From NCBI GenBank assembly GCA_002483145.1, contig DLHJ01000019.1, positions 186,001-250,000 on the forward strand: a DNA stretch of 64,000 nt, written 5' to 3'. This DNA comes from Cellvibrio sp. UBA7671 (GTDB taxonomy: Bacteria; Pseudomonadota; Gammaproteobacteria; Pseudomonadales; Cellvibrionaceae). Shown piece after piece: positions 25,006 through 33,478 of this stretch. The notes under the pieces were generated by a model. It had not been told where the DNA came from and did not search any database. It was given only the letters and a program-made list of their open reading frames with translations. A program made the position numbers and the translations under genes. Within the stretch, counting starts at the first letter, position 1; each line of letters opens with the position of its first letter.

Positions 25006-25338
25006 GGAGTCGCTCAGGGTGAAAACGAAAGTGGGAATTATAGTGCAAGTTACACTGCGAATTCGATTTCTGTGAGCGCTGGGATCTAAAGCAAGTGGGA
25101 TGAATGAATGGTTTGTGTAGTTAGTGTACGCGGCGGATATCTGGAGCAAGTCGCCATCACTGCTTAATGATGGTGTGAATAAAGTTGGTTCAGGCTCGAT
25201 TTGAAACGGCATGAGTAATATACCGGCAGGCATGCTGCCGACATCTCACCCATGCATATCGTGGATGCTATTACACGGGTCAGGTGAATTATGCTTTAGG
25301 CGCATCAAGTTTTTTATGGTTAGTAAAATAGATAAACA
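25006..25338. other. intergenic region with the yigZ promoter
   Basis: No gene is seen. On the minus strand TATAAT (25042-25037) stands about 32 nt before yigZ; the -35 is weak. A hairpin CGGCAG-GCATG-CTGCCG lies at 25224-25240 downstream of the methyltransferase gene but lacks a T-run, so it is not a typical terminator. Confidence 0.45.
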
Positions 25339-26406
25339 TTAGATCTGCGCTTCAAAAATTAAATTAAACGGAGTCTCCGCTGCGCGCCGAAAATGTGTGA
25401 AACCCGCTTTACGAAACACGTCTGCCAAGCGTGCTTCACCCGCTTGTGCGCCCAGCACCATCTTTCCACCTTCGGAAATGGCATGAGCGCAACAAACGGT
25501 TGTTGAGCTCGCGTAATAGGCGCGGGAAATAGGGGAAAGGTTTTGTTCAATTCGATCATGCGCAAAGGGTTCGACTAACATCACTGTGCCGCCGGGTGCC
25601 AATGTTTGCGCGGCATATTTTACGGCTGCAACCGGGTCACCCATATCGTGCAGGCAATCAAAAAAACAAATGAGATCATATCGGTGATTGGGGTAGGACA
25701 CGGCGGTGGCGATATCAAAATTCACTTGCTCAGCAATATCCGCAATGCGCGCATTTTGTTGTGCGGTGTGGATCGACTCTGCGTGTGCATCAAAGCCATA
25801 AAAGCGTGAATTGGGAAAGGCTTGTGCCATTAAAATACTGGAATGACCGTGGCCGCATCCGATATCGGCAACAGCAATGCCTGCGTGCAGTTTATCGACT
25901 ATCCCATTGAGTGCAGGCAGCCAATTTGCAACTAAATTCCCGCGATAACCATTGCGATAAAATGCTGCAACGCCGCAGTGCAAACTGCCGTGATGGTCAC
26001 CCCATGCTACACCTGTTCCAGTGCGAAATGCGTGCAGGGTTTTTTCTTCATCAAACCAAAGCGACGCCGCCGCGCTCCATGCATGGGGAATAAATACCGG
26101 GCTGTTTTCATCGGCCAACACCAGCGTCTGTTCTGGGGTGAGTTCGTAACAATCGCTCAGCGCGTGATAATCCACATAACCGCCCGCCGCTTGCGAATTT
26201 AACCATTCGCGCACGTAGCGTTCAGCACAACTCGAGCGTGAGGCGACTTCGCTGGCGCTGAGCGGGCCAGCGCCAGCCATAGCTTGATAAAGGCCGAGCT
26301 TGCTGCCAATACTGATCATCGCGCCGCCATAAGATGCTGAAAGATCGTTGACCGCGCGCATGACAAAAGCTTCCAGTTTTGCAGGATTAATTGCAGTTGC
26401 ATTCAT
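25339..26406 (-). CDS. class I SAM-dependent methyltransferase with winged-helix N-terminus
   Basis: This 355-residue protein has an N-terminal winged-helix-like part (LGLYQAMAG, SASEVASRSSCAERYVREWL) as in O-methyltransferase-type enzymes, then a Rossmann methyltransferase domain with motif I VADIGCGHGHSSI and FFDCLHDMGDP. It resembles the Rv2258c-like group of mycobacterial and proteobacterial methyltransferases; the substrate is unknown. ATG 26406 has AAGGA upstream. A GlxA-type AraC regulator is divergent with 202 bp between, so that regulator probably controls this gene. Confidence 0.85.
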   Translation of the reverse strand: MNATAINPAKLEAFVMRAVNDLSASYGGAMISIGSKLGLYQAMAGAGPLSASEVASRSSCAERYVREWLNSQAAGGYVDYHALSDCYELTPEQTLVLADENSPVFIPHAWSAAASLWFDEEKTLHAFRTGTGVAWGDHHGSLHCGVAAFYRNGYRGNLVANWLPALNGIVDKLHAGIAVADIGCGHGHSSILMAQAFPNSRFYGFDAHAESIHTAQQNARIADIAEQVNFDIATAVSYPNHRYDLICFFDCLHDMGDPVAAVKYAAQTLAPGGTVMLVEPFAHDRIEQNLSPISRAYYASSTTVCCAHAISEGGKMVLGAQAGEARLADVFRKAGFTHFRRAAETPFNLIFEAQI

Positions 26407-26562
26407 GATATTGATTCCTTGAGTGATAGGTTTAAAGCTGCCGCTCATGATCAATGTAATCGGGTATAGGCTGAAGAGGTGGAATCACCTAAAATCGGTT
26501 CGTTTATGCCATTGGGTGACAGATTTGTATTGCAGTGTGGGGGCCCCGCTCGTCAGGTTATG

Positions 26563-26587
26563 TAGGGGCGCGGCTTGCTGCGCCCTA
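26563..26587 (+). repeat. GC-rich hairpin before the GlxA-type regulator gene
   Basis: TAGGGGCGC and GCGCCCTA form a stem with one bulged G around an 8-nt loop, 21 bp before the regulator start. It may be an operator or a leader hairpin. Confidence 0.35.
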
Positions 26588-26608
26588 TAAATAAAAAAGG
26601 ATCGCAGA

Positions 26609-27634
26609 ATGAGTAATGATGCAGCGCGCAGAGGAAATTCCTATCACGTCAGTTTACTGGCTGTGCCCGATGCAGTGGTGTCCACGCTGGCGGGTATTTA
26701 CGATGTGATGAATTCGGTTGCGGTCATGGGCATTAATTCTACTGCATCATCTGCGGTGTTTCAGGTAGAAATTGTAGGCGAGGTGGTGGGGCCGCTGGAT
26801 TTGGTGAGCGGTGTTCCCATTCAGGTGCAGCGCGCAATTACTGGTATCACGACAACCGATATTATTATCGTCCCCTCATTTTTATTGCGCGCCGATTGCT
26901 GGGAGCAAAACCGTTATCCGCAATCCATTCAATGGCTGCGCACAATGCATGAGCGCGGTGCAATTATTTGCTCAGCCTGCTCAGGGATTTTTTTATTGGC
27001 CGAAACGGGATTGTTTGACGGCAAAGAAGCCACGGTACATTTCAATTACGCCGCTATTTTTGCGGCGACTTATCCCGCAGTCACGATCCATCCAGAACGT
27101 GTACTGGTAATTTCCGGCCTGCGCGAAGAATTAATTTGTTCCGGTGCGTCTATGAGTTGGCACGATCTGGTGCTGTATTTAATTGCACGTTTTGCTGGCG
27201 CAACTACCGCACAGGAAGTTGCGCGTTTATTCGCATTGCAATGGCATCAAGATGGTCTTACACCCTACATGATTTTTGAAGGCAAGCTCGATCACGGCGA
27301 TGCGGAAATCTATAGTGCACAGCAGTGGTTAAGCACACATTTTTCAGTGGTTAATGCGGTTGACGAAATGATCAAACAATCGCGCCTTGCCGAGCGCACC
27401 TTCAAACGTCGTTTTGCCGCCGCTACCGGCATCACACCTATCGCTTATGTGCAACGCCTGCGTATCGAAGACGCCAAGCGTCGGCTTGAGCGAACCAATA
27501 CATCTATTGATGAGATTAGTTGGAGAGTGGGCTATGAAGACGCTGCATTTTTCCGGCGTTTATTCAAGCGCACTACGGGTATGGCGCCGAGTGCTTATCG
27601 CAAACGGTTTTGTATTCCGGAGTTTGCGCGTTAG
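26609..27634 (+). CDS. GlxA-type AraC-family transcriptional regulator
   Basis: This 341-residue protein has an N-terminal DJ-1/PfpI-like domain (residues about 13-200, with the nucleophile-elbow-like ICSACSGIFLLAETGL) and a C-terminal AraC helix-turn-helix pair (about 240-335, RLAERTFKRRF and SIDEISWRVGYEDAAFFRRLFKRTTGMAPSAYR). This is the GlxA/FtrA architecture, in which the DJ-1 part is thought to bind a ligand. AAGGA precedes the ATG. It is divergent from the methyltransferase gene, its likely target. Confidence 0.9.
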   Translation: MSNDAARRGNSYHVSLLAVPDAVVSTLAGIYDVMNSVAVMGINSTASSAVFQVEIVGEVVGPLDLVSGVPIQVQRAITGITTTDIIIVPSFLLRADCWEQNRYPQSIQWLRTMHERGAIICSACSGIFLLAETGLFDGKEATVHFNYAAIFAATYPAVTIHPERVLVISGLREELICSGASMSWHDLVLYLIARFAGATTAQEVARLFALQWHQDGLTPYMIFEGKLDHGDAEIYSAQQWLSTHFSVVNAVDEMIKQSRLAERTFKRRFAAATGITPIAYVQRLRIEDAKRRLERTNTSIDEISWRVGYEDAAFFRRLFKRTTGMAPSAYRKRFCIPEFAR

Positions 27635-27701
27635 TCATTGAGTTGTTTGTGAATATGAATAAAACACTATGGTGAATCCAAAATCCCACTTCCTGTGTCC
27701 A

Positions 27702-27740
27702 AATAACTTTACGCCAGTAAAGTTATTAAGCGTTGCTTAA
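27702..27740. repeat. two abutting palindromes upstream of the hydrolase gene
   Basis: AATAACTTTAC (27702-27712) and GTAAAGTTATT (27717-27727) form an 11-bp perfect dyad with a 4-nt loop. TTAAGC (27726-27731) and GCTTAA (27735-27740) form a second one overlapping its end. Neither has a T-run. They lie 59 bp before the hydrolase start and look like operators. Confidence 0.55.
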
Positions 27741-27798
27741 AACATACTGCGCGTGACGTTTTTCCATTTGGCAACAACTCAACAGGTGGGGGAAGACC

Positions 27799-28635
27799 AT
27801 GAAATATATACTGGTGGTTACGCTTTTACTTATCCATGTTGTACGGGCACATGGAGAGAGTTTTAAAAGAGAGGAGGTCCGGTTCACCAGCAACAATGTT
27901 CAGCTATCGGGTTCTATATTCCTTCCCAAGGATAAAGAAATTTTCGCAGCAGTGGTATTTGTTCACGGCTCCGGCAAGCAGACCAGAAGTTTGTTCTGGG
28001 CAGAAAAATTTGCAGAAAATGGAATAGCGGCGCTGGTCTATGACAAGCGCGGGGTAGGAGATTCGGGTGGCAATTACGAAAGTGAACGCAGCGTGGGCGA
28101 AAAAAATATAGGTCTTTTGGCAGACGATGCTGTGTCAGCATTGGCCGTCCTATCGAAGCATCGCGCGTTAACAGATTTGCCCTTAGGTTTGGCGGGAATC
28201 AGTCAGGCCGGATGGATAATTCCTTTAGCTGCAGAAAAAAGCTCTATTCCAAAATTCATGGTGTTATGGAGTGGTCCGGTCTGTAAGGTCAGTGAGGAAG
28301 ATATCTTCAGTAAATATACGGCTGACATGGATGGTAAAGAAATTCCAAGTTACGACGAGGCGATAAATTCGAGAAAACAAAAATACCGCTGGCCTGATTT
28401 CCTTGGCAAAGATTCTGATCCAAGTGATAGCCTGGCAAAACTACATATTCCGGGGTTGTGGATATTCGGTACGGGTGACGGCAGTGTGCCAGTGGACCTT
28501 TCAATAAAAAGACTCGAATTATTGCGGAAATCAGGCCATGAATACGACTATGTCGTATTTTCAGGGTTGGGCCACAACAATATGGCGGAAACTTTTTCTA
28601 CCGCATCCGATTGGATTATTCGAATATCACGATAG
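27799..28635 (+). CDS. secreted alpha/beta hydrolase
   Basis: A 278-residue protein with a signal peptide (residues 1 to about 19) and an alpha/beta-hydrolase fold: oxyanion segment VFVHGSGKQ, YDKRGVGDSGG, nucleophile Ser in GISQAGW, an Asp in FGTGDGSVP, and His in GLGHNN. The family includes esterases and peptidase-like S9/DLH types; the substrate is unknown. The gene is AT-richer than its neighbours and stands alone with a double palindrome upstream, possibly acquired with its own control. Confidence 0.82.
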   Translation: MKYILVVTLLLIHVVRAHGESFKREEVRFTSNNVQLSGSIFLPKDKEIFAAVVFVHGSGKQTRSLFWAEKFAENGIAALVYDKRGVGDSGGNYESERSVGEKNIGLLADDAVSALAVLSKHRALTDLPLGLAGISQAGWIIPLAAEKSSIPKFMVLWSGPVCKVSEEDIFSKYTADMDGKEIPSYDEAINSRKQKYRWPDFLGKDSDPSDSLAKLHIPGLWIFGTGDGSVPVDLSIKRLELLRKSGHEYDYVVFSGLGHNNMAETFSTASDWIIRISR

Positions 28636-28890
28636 TCAAAAAAAACCGAACGCGTGGTTCAATTTTCAGGGAAAGGAACAGCGTATTGCATATCACCAAT
28701 CGGCGGTTGATGTACGGTGAGATCTTGTACATAGCCACTATTACCGTTTCTAGGGAGCTTCGAGGCTCACATAGGATGCATGTTTGATAGCAGTTTGATT
28801 GCTAAAGATAGCTTGCGCACATTGGTTATGCCTAACTTGGTGCAGAATGATGGTTCACTACATCCGAGCCCGATTAGGTAGGTCGTGTTT

Positions 28891-30180
28891 ATGGAAAACG
28901 GAACCTGGTTTTTATTAATTGGTTTGCTCATGCTTGGCCGTGGTTTGACCTCCACGATTCTGACGCGCTCACCCTTCAGCTCCTCCATTGTTTACCTGGC
29001 AGTCGGGTTGATTGCAGGCCCCATGGTGTTAAATCTCTTTCGGTTTAATCCTGTCGAAGAAGCACCGCTGCTGGAAATACTGACAGAAGTGGCTGTATTG
29101 ATTTCCCTTTTTTCGGCGGGCATTAAAATGCCGGTGCCGGTTACGGTAAAACAATGGGGCAGGCCAGTCTTGCTCGCCTGGGTAGCCATGGCCCTTACAG
29201 TAGGGTTTGTTGCTGCTTTCACTTACTTTGTCTTGAGTCTTCCGCTGGGGCTTGCGGTGTTGCTGGGAGCCATTTTGGCGCCCACGGACCCAGTGTTGGC
29301 TACGGATGTGCAATCGCGGCATCCCGGCGATAAAGATCATTTACGCTTCAACCTCACCAGTGAAGCAGGCATGAATGATGGATCTGCATTCCCGTTTGTG
29401 ATGTTGGGATTAGGCTTGCTTGGCTTGCACGACTTGGGCACCTCAGGTTGGAAATGGATAACGCTGGATGTGCTGTGGGCAACCTCAGCTGCCATCGCTG
29501 TCGGTATTGTTGGCGGTATGCTTCTGGCGCAGATCGGATGGAAGTTGCGCGGGAGTGAATTTAAACACGAGATTCTTGATGATCTGGCGGGATTGGGGTT
29601 AATCGCGCTGGTCTACGGAATAAGCGTGTCGATTGATGCCTGGGGTTTTTTAGCGGTATTTTTTTCCGGGGTTGCTTTACGTCAAACTGAATTGAAGTTA
29701 TCCGAGCGATATGCACGCCAGGTTAATGCAATAGAACAAAAAGATAATTCATTGACGGTTGATGCAAATGATCCTGAGCCACCAATTATCAGTGTTGAGT
29801 CGTTGGTTTTTGGTGCGCATCTTGAGCGCTTATCGGAAATGTTATTGGTGTTTTTGCTTGGGGGCATGCTGGCGTTTCAATTCTGGACTTGGCAAACCCT
29901 TGGTTTGGCATTGTTTCTATTCGTGATTGCCCGCCCGCTGAGTGTTTACATCAGCCTGGCCGGAACCAATACCAGTTGGAAACTACGCAGCATGATCGGA
30001 TGGTTTGGTGTGCGCGGCATTGGTTCGATCTACTATTTGATGTATGCAATACAACATGGGCTGGATCAACATCTGGCACAACAGCTGACTCAATTTGTCC
30101 TTGTTGTGGTAACGCTGTCTATTATTGTTCACGGCATTAGCGTGAAACCCATTATGGAAAAATTTTGGCGACGTCGTTAA
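28891..30180 (+). CDS. CPA1-type Na+/H+ antiporter
   Basis: About 429 residues with some twelve membrane helices. Conserved CPA1 transporter elements are present: ILAPTDPVLATDVQ, SEAGMNDGSAFPFV with the Asn-Asp ion-binding pair, and VRGIGSIYYLMYAI near the end. It should exchange cytoplasmic Na+ (or K+) for protons. The start is ATG 28891; a GTG at 28885 is in frame but further from the helix. Gene context gives no special hint. Confidence 0.87.
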   Translation: MENGTWFLLIGLLMLGRGLTSTILTRSPFSSSIVYLAVGLIAGPMVLNLFRFNPVEEAPLLEILTEVAVLISLFSAGIKMPVPVTVKQWGRPVLLAWVAMALTVGFVAAFTYFVLSLPLGLAVLLGAILAPTDPVLATDVQSRHPGDKDHLRFNLTSEAGMNDGSAFPFVMLGLGLLGLHDLGTSGWKWITLDVLWATSAAIAVGIVGGMLLAQIGWKLRGSEFKHEILDDLAGLGLIALVYGISVSIDAWGFLAVFFSGVALRQTELKLSERYARQVNAIEQKDNSLTVDANDPEPPIISVESLVFGAHLERLSEMLLVFLLGGMLAFQFWTWQTLGLALFLFVIARPLSVYISLAGTNTSWKLRSMIGWFGVRGIGSIYYLMYAIQHGLDQHLAQQLTQFVLVVVTLSIIVHGISVKPIMEKFWRRR

Positions 30181-30274
30181 ATTGCCTGCTAAGCCCATGA
30201 CCTATTTTAATATCGCTGCGCGATCATGCGTGGATGGTTTAATGGATCGCCATAGGTAAAACACGGAGAGAATT

Positions 30275-31072
30275 ATGCACAATAATTTTTCAGAACAAGA
30301 TAGAAAAGAACTCCAGGTAGCAAAAAATCTTTTGGAAAATCCAGGCGTGGCGGCAAAGGTGACCAATTTTATCGGCACTCCTATTGAAAAAGGCCTCGCT
30401 CTATTGCCTGATAGCTGGAATAAAAATATCGGCGAAGTTACCCGTGCTGCGTTACTTAAGGCATCGCAGGCAGCTATTTTTACAATGAAAGATATCCCTG
30501 GTGAGGAGTCATCTAATATGTGGCACAAGTTGGGTGTGGCTGTGAGTGGCGGGGTGGGTGGGTTTTTTGGTATTGCAGCCATATCTATTGAATTACCTAT
30601 ATCCACTTCAATCATGTTGCGTTCAATTGCAGATGTTGCACGGAGTGAGGGCGAATCTATCTCGGCAATGGAAACGAAATTGGCGTGTCTAGAGGTGTTT
30701 GCTTTGGGCGGTAACAGCAGGTCTGACGATGGAACCGACAGTGGATACTATGCAGTACGAGCTACGCTTGCGAAATCTATAGCAGCGGCCTCAGAATTTA
30801 TTGCAAGTAATAAATTGGCGGACGAAGGTGCTCCATTGTTACTTAAATTTATCGCAACAGTAGCGCAGCGATTTGGGATTCAAGTAACAGAAAAAGCTGC
30901 AGCTCAGGCAATACCCGCAATTGGCGCCGCCGGTGGGGCAATTATCAACACCATATTCATTGATCATTTTCAGGATATGGCAAGAGGGCACTTTATTGTG
31001 CGGAGACTTGAACGCAAGCATGGTAAGGAATTAATCGAGCGCATTTATCTTGAACTGCCAAAGCTTGAATAA
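30275..31072 (+). CDS. EcsC family protein
   Basis: This 265-residue protein matches the EcsC family: a helical N-terminus, the glycine-rich amphipathic or membrane stretch SGGVGGFFGIAAISIELPISTSIMLRSIADVA, and a C-terminal GAAGGAIINTIFIDHFQDMARGHF segment typical of the group. EcsC in Bacillus belongs to an ABC-transporter locus involved in protein secretion and protease regulation; stand-alone homologues have no known function. CGGAGAG precedes the ATG. Confidence 0.8.
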   Translation: MHNNFSEQDRKELQVAKNLLENPGVAAKVTNFIGTPIEKGLALLPDSWNKNIGEVTRAALLKASQAAIFTMKDIPGEESSNMWHKLGVAVSGGVGGFFGIAAISIELPISTSIMLRSIADVARSEGESISAMETKLACLEVFALGGNSRSDDGTDSGYYAVRATLAKSIAAASEFIASNKLADEGAPLLLKFIATVAQRFGIQVTEKAAAQAIPAIGAAGGAIINTIFIDHFQDMARGHFIVRRLERKHGKELIERIYLELPKLE

Positions 31073-31123
31073 ATAACAGAATTATCCAGAGTTCTGCAGT
31101 AAGACCGCAACCAAATGTAAAAG

Positions 31124-31528
31124 TCAGCCTACTGAAAAAACAGCAATAACAACGTAAAACAAATAAAAACACGGTGCTATAGCAATGACGAACGTCAAAG
31201 AGCGTAGCTTATCCAAATTTGCCAGATAAAGAATTCCATGAAGTATGCGGCCGATTAGCACAATAATCGCTGCTTCAGCCAAGTACTTAATATCTAGCCC
31301 CGATGCAACCACGGCAAGTAATGCGGCGCTGTATACAGCCAGTGCCTCCCATGAATTCTGCTGCGCCGCCACGGCGCGAGCACCTACCCCGTGGAGTTGG
31401 GCTGCTTGTTCGCGTGGATATTGGTTGTCAAATTGGCCAAATTGTTTTTTTCGGTAGTAATGGGAAATAACAGCAAATATATAGGGTATAGCGCACAGGC
31501 AAAACAAAACGATAATAGCTATTTTCAT
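31124..31528 (-). CDS. MAPEG family membrane protein
   Basis: This 134-residue protein has four predicted membrane helices and the MAPEG pattern: an N-terminal helix, AQNSWEALAVYSAALL, and GRILHGILYLANLDKLRSLTF. MAPEG proteins include glutathione S-transferase-like membrane enzymes; bacterial members of this short type are mostly uncharacterised. Confidence 0.82.
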   Translation of the reverse strand: MKIAIIVLFCLCAIPYIFAVISHYYRKKQFGQFDNQYPREQAAQLHGVGARAVAAQQNSWEALAVYSAALLAVVASGLDIKYLAEAAIIVLIGRILHGILYLANLDKLRSLTFVIAIAPCFYLFYVVIAVFSVG

Positions 31529-31649
31529 TGATTTTATTCCCGTTATTTAGGTTTAACGTGTTTACGTATGCGCGAGATTATGAAGTAATTATTTCTGAAG
31601 GTCTTATACCACAAAGCCAGTAGTGGTTAAGTGCGGTGCGTAACCTACA

Positions 31650-31916
31650 CTATCTCAATTGGCTATCTTTACTGCCGCGTCGGTTAATAGTGGAATAAAC
31701 CGTTTCATCTTTATCGTGCTCTTCCTGACATTTCACACACAGCCGCACCCCCGGGATAATCTTGCGGCGCGCTTCGGGAATTGCCGCATTGCACTCCTCA
31801 CAATGCGTCAGGCTCTCGCCTTCAGGAAGACGGCTGCGAGCTAACTTTACTGCGTCTTCAATGCTCGCATCTATTTGATCTTGTACTGCACCATCAGGTG
31901 CCCAGCCGCTGGCCAT
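31650..31916 (-). CDS. ybiI: DksA/TraR-type C4 zinc-finger protein, YbiI-like
   Basis: An 88-residue protein close to E. coli YbiI from end to end: MASGWAPDGAVQDQI at the start, the CEEC and CVKC zinc-binding pairs around IPEARRKIIPGVRLC, and the tail NRRGSKDSQLR. Family members resemble the zinc finger of DksA, which acts on RNA polymerase, but lack its long coiled coil. I chose ATG 31916 over 31931 because it reproduces the YbiI N-terminus. Confidence 0.9.
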   Translation of the reverse strand: MASGWAPDGAVQDQIDASIEDAVKLARSRLPEGESLTHCEECNAAIPEARRKIIPGVRLCVKCQEEHDKDETVYSTINRRGSKDSQLR

Positions 31917-32182
31917 AGCGTCGATCCTCATCGGTAATCCGATAATTGTTCAATTGGTATCGTTTAAGAATAGCCAAAAAGTAAAGCTATAAGATTTTGG
32001 CCTTGGTTAAAGTGGAAAGTTCACTGTTGGTTCATGCAACGGTGAGCACTGCACTTGCACTGAAAACTTCCCAACTGAAACAGCAAATCCGTTAAGCTAG
32101 GTGCTGCTTGCATCCGCAATCCAGTAGGTTTATTTACATCACAGACTACTGCGCTCTGGAATTTCACCGCTGAGAACTAATT

Positions 32183-32467
32183 ATGAATTTGGATAAATCC
32201 AAAAAACGCATCGCCAAAAGAGCCAAAATGGGGTTTCAGGGTTACCCTAAAATTTCATTGACCTACTATGGCAAAACCAGTGCGCATGCTGATGAGGTGG
32301 TCGTTGAATTTGTACTGGAAGAGGGTGCTGATATTCAAGTTGAGCGGTTTTCCAGCAAGACCGATGCGCGCGAAGATGAGGTGATTCAATCAGCACTGGT
32401 GAAGATGATAGAGCGGTCTGAAGCTAAAACCGTAGTGCAAGGCGAGGGCGTAAGCATATCTGGTTAA
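32183..32467 (+). CDS. conserved small soluble protein
   Basis: A 94-residue protein with a basic N-terminus (LDKSKKRIAKRAKMGFQGYPKI) followed by an alternating beta/alpha part (VVVEFVLEEGADIQVERF, then a charged helix). I do not recognise a named family with certainty. Codon usage looks ordinary. The gene stands alone between the divergent ybiI-like gene and yihY, with about 100 bp to the latter. Confidence 0.6.
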   Translation: MNLDKSKKRIAKRAKMGFQGYPKISLTYYGKTSAHADEVVVEFVLEEGADIQVERFSSKTDAREDEVIQSALVKMIERSEAKTVVQGEGVSISG

Positions 32468-32564
32468 TGTGGTTAGCGGTCTTGTGTGTAAGCGTACATA
32501 CAAAGTGAAAAGGGATATGGACAATAAGTCGACTTGGCGTTAATCCCTAAACAAGGATCTCCAC

Positions 32565-33464
32565 ATGACGCTATTTGAGAAACTCAACGCATTGGCGTAC
32601 ATTTTTCGCGACACTTTTAATCAATGGTTAGATCGGGAACCGTTTAGAAATAGTGCTGCCATTTCGTTTTGTACTATTTTTTCACTGCCGGGGTTGTTGG
32701 TGATTATTATTAATCTGGCTGGCTATTTTTATGGTGAAGAGGCAGTAACCCGGCGCATCAGTGGCGAAATCGGGAGTATGATCGGCCGCGATACGGCTAA
32801 AGATATTGAGGCGATTATTGCCAATGCCAGTGTGCATCAGGATTTTACCTTCGCGTCACTGGTTGGTATAGCTACATTGATTTTTGGTGCTACTGGTGTG
32901 TTTTATCAACTACAGCAAACGCTCAATATGATTTGGGAGGTTAAGCCACAGCCTAAACGTAAAATAGTAAAAATGGTTCTGGATCGGATGTTCTCATTCG
33001 GCCTGGTCCTCGCTGTTGGCTTTTTATTATTGGTCTCCTTGGTGTTGTCAGCGCTGCTTTCAATCGTGAGTAGTTGGGTTGCCTATTATTTTTCCGAAGC
33101 TTTTAATATTCTATTTCGTATTCTTGATTTTTCTTTGTCACTCAGTGTGGTGACTTTTTTATTTGCCGCTATTTTTAAATTCCTCCCTGATGCAAAAATC
33201 CCTTGGTGCGATGTGTGGGTAGGTGCCTTGGTCACTGCATTGCTCTTTGTAATCGCCAAATTTGCGCTCGGGTTTTATTTCGGTCACAGCAATCCCGCCT
33301 CTGCTTACGGAGCAGCAGGGACGATTATCTTGCTGATGTTATGGGTGTCCTACGCGGCATTAATCCTATTGTTTGGTGCTGAATTTACCCGCATTTATGC
33401 AGATCGACGTGGCGCACGCATTAAGCCGTTGGAGTTTGCAGTTTCTACTGCTGATTCGAAGTAA
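32565..33464 (+). CDS. YihY/BrkB family membrane protein
   Basis: This 299-residue protein has about six membrane helices and YihY family features: the N-terminal RNSAAISFCTIFSLPGLLVI, VFYQLQQTLNMIWEV, and the C-terminal AYGAAGTIILLMLWVSYAALILLFGAEFTRIYADRRG. The family was once misnamed RNase BN and linked to Bordetella serum resistance (BrkB); its role is unclear. AAGGA precedes the ATG. It is convergent with the coiled-coil gene, 14 bp apart. Confidence 0.9.
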   Translation: MTLFEKLNALAYIFRDTFNQWLDREPFRNSAAISFCTIFSLPGLLVIIINLAGYFYGEEAVTRRISGEIGSMIGRDTAKDIEAIIANASVHQDFTFASLVGIATLIFGATGVFYQLQQTLNMIWEVKPQPKRKIVKMVLDRMFSFGLVLAVGFLLLVSLVLSALLSIVSSWVAYYFSEAFNILFRILDFSLSLSVVTFLFAAIFKFLPDAKIPWCDVWVGALVTALLFVIAKFALGFYFGHSNPASAYGAAGTIILLMLWVSYAALILLFGAEFTRIYADRRGARIKPLEFAVSTADSK

Positions 33465-33478
33465 TCGGTTCACGTCAA

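Noticed and set aside
25224-25240. Hairpin CGGCAG-GCATG-CTGCCG as a terminator
   Set aside because: There is no T-run after it on either strand.
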